A DNA stretch of 16,485 nt, from NCBI GenBank assembly GCA_013360825.1, contig JABWAY010000052.1, forward strand, positions 1 through 16,485. Direction: 5' to 3'. The translations under genes and the position numbers were made by a program. Below the pieces are notes generated by a model. The model saw nothing but the letters and a program-made list of their open reading frames with translations. It made no database searches and had not been told where the DNA came from. This DNA comes from Candidatus Brocadiia bacterium. Lineage in GTDB: Bacteria; Planctomycetota; MHYJ01; WSZJ01. This document shows positions 13,234 to 16,485 of the stretch, in pieces (the stretch's first letter is position 1; each line of letters starts with the position of its first letter).

Positions 13234-13509
13234 ATGGCTCATTCACGTTCGAACAAGAAGAGGGTCCGCCAGAACGAGGCCCGCCGGCTCCGGAACCACG
13301 ATGTGAAGGCCCGGTTCCGCAGCCAGATCAAGAAGGTGCTGAAGCTGGCCAAGGCGAAGGGGGAGGGGCTGGAGAAGGAGATGAACCAGCTGATCTCCTG
13401 GCTCGACAAGGCGGCGGTCAAGAAGGTGATCCACCGGAACACCGCGGCGCGCTACAAAGGGCGCATCACGGTGCGGGTCAAGGCGCTGAAGGCCGGCGCG
13501 AAGGCCTGA
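13234..13509 (+). CDS. rpsT: 30S ribosomal protein S20
   Basis: The 91-residue basic protein has the S20 N-terminus (MAHSRSNKKRVRQNEARRLRN) and the conserved C-terminal segment around IHRNTAARYKGRI. Its length fits the family of three-helix bundle proteins that bind 16S rRNA. The ATG follows a purine-rich stretch with AGGGGGA about 10 nt upstream. It is probably co-transcribed from the upstream TPR gene and ends before a large palindrome at 13535. Confidence 0.97.
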   Translation: MAHSRSNKKRVRQNEARRLRNHDVKARFRSQIKKVLKLAKAKGEGLEKEMNQLISWLDKAAVKKVIHRNTAARYKGRITVRVKALKAGAKA

Positions 13510-13534
13510 CCGGCGTTTCCGCGTCCTGCGAAGT

Positions 13535-13560
13535 CCGGAAGCGCCCGCGGGCGCTTCCGG
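13535..13560. terminator. 26-bp palindromic hairpin after rpsT
   Basis: CCGGAAGCGCCC (13535-13546) and GGGCGCTTCCGG (13549-13560) are perfect inverted copies around GC. The stem follows the rpsT stop by 25 nt. No T-tract follows on either strand, so it would be a non-canonical terminator or an mRNA-stabilising hairpin between rpsT and the lipoprotein gene. Confidence 0.6.
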
Positions 13561-13579
13561 CGGGTCGGAGGGCTGGGGC

Positions 13580-14176
13580 ATGGGCGGATGGCGGTTCACG
13601 GCGGGTCTCGCGGCGCTGGGTCTGTCCCTCTGCGCCTGCGACGGGAAGCCCGCAGGCGGTCCGGGAGGATCGGGCCCCCGGAAGGAAGTCGAGACCGCTT
13701 CGAATCCCGGCGGCCCGGACGGAGGACGGCCGGTGCGCGAGAATCCCGCCCCGCTGGTGGATCCGACGGGGTCGGTGCAGGTGTACAAGGGGATGAAGCA
13801 CGAGATCGGGTGCGAGAACAATCTCCGGAACATCGGCCAGTCGCTGATGGTGTATGCGGCGGCGAGGGGCGAGTACCCGCCGGCGGGGGAGATGTTCAAG
13901 GCGCTGATCGAGTCGAACACGCTGACGACGGTGGAGATTTACGCGGTGCCGAAGGCGAAGGTGACGCGGGACCAGGTGATTTCGGGGCTCGGGGTGGGGG
14001 TCTACCGGACGACGAGGGATTCCCTGAACGACGCGACGGCGGCGGACAAGCCGATCGCCTGGGATCCGGAGCCGTGGCAGGACGGCCGGCATGTGCTGTT
14101 CTTCGACGGCACGGTGTCGCTGATGAGCGAGAAGGCGTTCGGGGAGGCGTGGGGGCGGCACGAGGTCCGGAAGTAA
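13580..14176 (+). CDS. lipoprotein with pseudopilin/DUF1559-like segment
   Basis: The 198-residue protein begins with a lipoprotein signal (MGGWR, hydrophobic FTAGLAALGLSL, lipobox LCAC with lipidated C20). A Gly/Pro-rich linker to about residue 60 follows. The globular part starts CENNLRNIGQSLMVYAAARGEYPP (78-101). This resembles the region after the N-terminal helix in planctomycete DUF1559/type II pseudopilins (C.NNLRQIG....Y....G.YPP). It ends HVLFFDGTVSLMSEKAFGEAW, like the closing strand of those proteins. The prepilin N-methylation site itself is absent. A GGAGGG 7 nt before the ATG supports the start. The function is unknown. It probably sits on the periplasmic face of a membrane. Confidence 0.8.
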   Translation: MGGWRFTAGLAALGLSLCACDGKPAGGPGGSGPRKEVETASNPGGPDGGRPVRENPAPLVDPTGSVQVYKGMKHEIGCENNLRNIGQSLMVYAAARGEYPPAGEMFKALIESNTLTTVEIYAVPKAKVTRDQVISGLGVGVYRTTRDSLNDATAADKPIAWDPEPWQDGRHVLFFDGTVSLMSEKAFGEAWGRHEVRK

Positions 14177-14198
14177 GCCGCGCGTCCCGGTCCGGCGG

Positions 14199-14912
14199 TC
14201 AGCCCCGGAAGATGAGCACGTACATGTCGTAGAGCGCGTGCGTGTAGACGGCGACCGCGAAGCCGCGGTACCAGTAGATCACGCCGAAGACGATCCCCGC
14301 GAGCAGGCGGAAGGTGAAGACCCAGAGGCTCCACGGGTCGCCGAGCGGGCCGAGGTGGTGAATCGCGCTGAACAGGGTGCTGGAGAAGACGAGCGCGGAG
14401 AGGAACGACTCGAGCTTTCCGAATTTCAGCCCTTCAAAGAGCATGACGAGGCCGTTCATGAGGAGGAGGCGGAAGAGGAGTTCCTCGTGGACGCCGGCGC
14501 CGGCGCTCATGATGAAATTGCCGAGGACGCCGCCCATCTGCGGGGGCGCCATGCGGAGGAGCCGCGCCATGACGAAGATGATCGCGGAGCCGAGGAAGAA
14601 CGCGTAGAAGGCGCTCTCCAGGAGGAGAGGGACGAACTGGGCGGGGCGGACGGTGTCCTTGCCCTTGCGCGACCCGGCGATGGAGACCAGGATCGCGACG
14701 GCGCCCACGTTGATCGCGAGGTAGCCGATCAGGTTCGACTTCTCGATGAGGAGGCGCGTGATGAGGTCCGCGCCGTTGTAGAGCGGCCAGGTGATGAGGA
14801 CGCCGATCTGGTAGATGAGGAACAGCGGCGAGACGAGAACCAGGCTGGTGAGCAGGTTGTAGCGGGACTCGGACTTTCCGCCCTGGGAGGGGGCCCCCTC
14901 GCGTCCGCTCAC
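14199..14912 (-). CDS. CPBP-family intramembrane metalloprotease (Abi/Rce1-like)
   Basis: The 237-residue polytopic membrane protein has about six to seven hydrophobic segments. The family motifs are EELLFR (143-148, the EExxxR motif), HH at 185-186 in FSAIHHLG, and H225 with D229 in THALYD. These His and Glu residues form the intramembrane active site. Substrates of bacterial CPBP proteases are mostly unknown; roles in bacteriocin immunity and protein maturation are known for some. The start is GTG 14912, overlapping the TGA of the upstream TPR gene (GTGA). It ends 22 nt from the convergent lipoprotein stop. Confidence 0.9.
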   Translation of the reverse strand: MSGREGAPSQGGKSESRYNLLTSLVLVSPLFLIYQIGVLITWPLYNGADLITRLLIEKSNLIGYLAINVGAVAILVSIAGSRKGKDTVRPAQFVPLLLESAFYAFFLGSAIIFVMARLLRMAPPQMGGVLGNFIMSAGAGVHEELLFRLLLMNGLVMLFEGLKFGKLESFLSALVFSSTLFSAIHHLGPLGDPWSLWVFTFRLLAGIVFGVIYWYRGFAVAVYTHALYDMYVLIFRG

Positions 14913-16045
14913 GGGTCCTCCCCGATGCGCGGCTCCTCGCCCAGGCTGCGCATGATCGCCTCCGCGCGGGAGGCGACCGCGTCCCCTCCGGCGTTCCGGG
15001 CGACGATGTAGGCGGTGTGCACCGCGGCGCGGTCGCGCGGGGCGAGGTCGAGCATGCGCCCGAAATGCCCCAGCGCCTCCTCCAGGCGTCCGGAGTCCCG
15101 GGCGCAGAGGCGGCCCAGGTGAAAGTGGGCGCGGTAATCGCGGGGCGCCATCCCGGCGGACTCGGCGAACAACGCCTCCGCCTCCGTGGGGCGGGAGGAC
15201 TCCGTGAGCAGGAGCCCGAGCGCCGTTCTCGCGTCGAGGTCGTCGGGCACGGATTCCAGGATCCGCCGGAACGTCTTCTCCGCCGCCTCCAGGTCCCCGC
15301 TCCGGAACTCGATCATGCCGCGCTGGTACAGCAGCCGCGGGGCGTCCGGCGCCAGCTCCAGGGCGCGCCGGAGGACGTGTCTCGCCTCGTCGTACCGCAT
15401 GCACTCCCGCAGCCAGACCGTCAGCTTCTCCAGCGTCATCAGGCTCGAGGGGTCGCGCTGCAGCGCCTCGAACAGCACCCTCTCGACCGCCGCCTTGTCC
15501 CCGGCGTGGTAGAGCACGGTCGCCTGGGTATGGAGCGGCATCAGGTCGTCGGGGTAGTCCTTCCGCGCCTGCTCCGCCACCGCCCGCGCACTCTTGTGAT
15601 CCTGCTTCATGGAAAACGCCCGCGCGAGCCCGTCGTAGATCTCCGGCGACCGTCCTCCCGCCGCGATCGCTCCGCGCGCCGCCTCGATCGCATCGTCGGG
15701 TCGCTCGATCTCGAGCGCCGCGTGCATCAGGTCGCGCAGGAGCTGCACGTCGCCGGGCCCGAGCTCGCCGGCGCGCACGAAATCCCCGAACGCCTCCCGG
15801 ACACGCCCGGCGTTCGCGAGGGTCGCGCCGCGGTGGTGGTAGAAGCGCTTGAGGAATCCCCGGTAGTCCGGATCGTCGGGGTCGATCTCGAGGTACGCCT
15901 CGCACCCCTCGACGATCGCCTCGACGCTCGGGCCGCCCTTCTCCAGGCGGGCCCTGGATTCCGGCGTGACCGGGACCGACTTCCCGGGAGGAAGGCCGAG
16001 CCGTGCGGCCAGGGGGCCGGGGAGCGGGAGGAAGTCGAGGGCCAT
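14909..16045 (-). CDS. tetratricopeptide-repeat protein
   Basis: The 378-residue protein is almost entirely TPR-like helical pairs. Recognisable units are at about 83-116 (GATLANAGRVREAFGDF), 129-160 (EIYDGLARAFSMKQDHKSA), 168-200 (TQATVLYHAGDKAAVERVL), 235-270 (LYQRGMIEFRSGDLEAAEKTF) and 275-340 (TALGLLLTESSRPTEAEALF, then LGRLCARDSGRLEEALGHF). No signal peptide is visible, so it is likely cytoplasmic or a peripheral partner. ATG 16045 lies 10 nt after the stop of the preceding partial gene. Its stop overlaps the GTG of the CPBP protease, so it may act as that protease's partner or substrate adaptor. Confidence 0.88.
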   Translation of the reverse strand: MALDFLPLPGPLAARLGLPPGKSVPVTPESRARLEKGGPSVEAIVEGCEAYLEIDPDDPDYRGFLKRFYHHRGATLANAGRVREAFGDFVRAGELGPGDVQLLRDLMHAALEIERPDDAIEAARGAIAAGGRSPEIYDGLARAFSMKQDHKSARAVAEQARKDYPDDLMPLHTQATVLYHAGDKAAVERVLFEALQRDPSSLMTLEKLTVWLRECMRYDEARHVLRRALELAPDAPRLLYQRGMIEFRSGDLEAAEKTFRRILESVPDDLDARTALGLLLTESSRPTEAEALFAESAGMAPRDYRAHFHLGRLCARDSGRLEEALGHFGRMLDLAPRDRAAVHTAYIVARNAGGDAVASRAEAIMRSLGEEPRIGEDP

Positions 16046-16055
16046 GGACGCCGGC

Positions 16056-16485
16056 TCAGCCTTCGAACACCAGGTCGACGGGGGAGCGGTCGACGGTGAT
16101 GCGGAAGGACTGGAGCGGCATGCCGCGGACGACGACTTCTCCGGTGGAGTCGGTGGGACGGGTGCTGAAGTTTTTCCGGGAAGCGCCGCCGAGGATGACG
16201 CAGGGAACCCCGCCCGCGGGGGCGCCTCCGGCGCGGACCCGGACGCGGACGCCGAGGCCGCCGCCGGAGGACGAGATGTCGGCGAAGACCTCGCGTTCGC
16301 CGGCCTTCCAGGCGAACGCCTTCACGTGACCGTCCTCCTCGACGCGGACGCCTTCCGGCGTCCCCGCGATTTCCAGGTGCCCCGGCCATCCGCGGAGCCG
16401 GATCGTCGGCGGGGCCTCGACCGGGGCCGCTTCGGGCGCCGCCGGGACCGCGCGTTCGGGGACCGCGTCGGCGGGGACCGGGGGG
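16056..16485 (-). CDS. C-terminal part of a protein of unknown function (5' end beyond window)
   Basis: The minus-strand frame is open from the window edge to TGA 16056, giving 143 residues. The visible N-terminal part (first 40 or so) is a Pro/Ala/Val/Glu-rich linker. The rest looks beta-rich: RLRGWPGHLEIAG, FAWKAGEREVFADISSSGGG, VRVRVRAGGAPAG, then a hydrophilic C-terminus ending in DLVFEG. It resembles the C-terminal domain of a multidomain protein such as a serine/threonine kinase-like or signalling protein with a linker, but no catalytic motif is in view and no family is assigned. It is the first visible gene of the operon with the TPR protein and the CPBP protease. Confidence 0.7.
   Translation of the reverse strand, partial: PPVPADAVPERAVPAAPEAAPVEAPPTIRLRGWPGHLEIAGTPEGVRVEEDGHVKAFAWKAGEREVFADISSSGGGLGVRVRVRAGGAPAGGVPCVILGGASRKNFSTRPTDSTGEVVVRGMPLQSFRITVDRSPVDLVFEG

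Noticed and set aside
1..16485. CRISPR array, insertion sequence or prophage genes
   Set aside because: No regularly spaced repeats, transposase or integrase motifs, or phage structural genes were seen. The gene content is otherwise chromosomal housekeeping.

Overview
This is a very GC-rich, gene-dense bacterial chromosome segment. Third codon positions are overwhelmingly G or C. The cell is probably Gram-negative, because one gene encodes an outer-membrane beta-barrel and two encode lipoproteins. The two tRNA genes do not encode CCA. One lipoprotein carries a pseudopilin-like segment of the kind common in Planctomycetota, so a planctomycete-like or deep uncultured lineage is possible, but the phylum cannot be fixed from this window.

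Layout. 1-1187 (-): an RhlE-type DEAD-box helicase, cut by the window edge. 1324-4070 (+): a YhcC-type radical SAM protein, overlapped ATGA-style by a large membrane-anchored protein of unknown function. 4159-4240 (-): tRNA-Leu(GAG), with a 14-bp inverted repeat beside its 3' end. 4307-5068 (-): larB. 5191-5556 (+): a small VOC-fold protein. 5571-7849 (-): an S41 C-terminal processing protease followed by tsaD. 7978-8049 (+): tRNA-Phe(GAA). 8201-~10312 (+): the unusual locus described below. 10239-11704 (-): def-ribF. 11829-14176 (+): an abundant-looking TPR protein, ribosomal protein S20 and a pseudopilin-like lipoprotein. 14199-16485 (-): an operon of a partial protein of unknown function, a TPR protein and a CPBP membrane protease.

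The most interesting part is 8201-10312. It reads as a three-gene metal-handling operon in which two genes carry in-frame UGA codons that look like selenocysteine. The first is a secreted cysteine-rich protein (8201-8626) with one UGA at codon 62. The second is an outer-membrane beta-barrel (8681-9553). The third is a lipoprotein with a heavy-metal-associated (HMA/MerP-like) domain (9623-10312). In its signature GMxCxxC both cysteines are replaced by UGA, giving GME-U-SP-U. In each gene a perfect G+C-rich hairpin begins exactly 13 nt after the (first) UGA, with a G in its short apical loop, as expected of a bacterial SECIS element. UGA is an ordinary stop elsewhere in the window. The annotation tools that stop at UGA would break both genes, and the HMA lipoprotein would appear only as a headless ORF. 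The working model is a periplasmic selenol/thiol relay that captures a soft metal such as Hg or Cu and hands it to an outer-membrane protein. No selA/B/C/D gene lies in this window, so recoding still needs to be confirmed.

The remaining genes are mostly housekeeping: RNA helicase, t6A synthesis, FAD synthesis, N-terminal deformylation and S20. Three genes (1324, larB, def) have a -10-like hexamer only 6-7 nt before the start codon, suggesting leaderless mRNAs.
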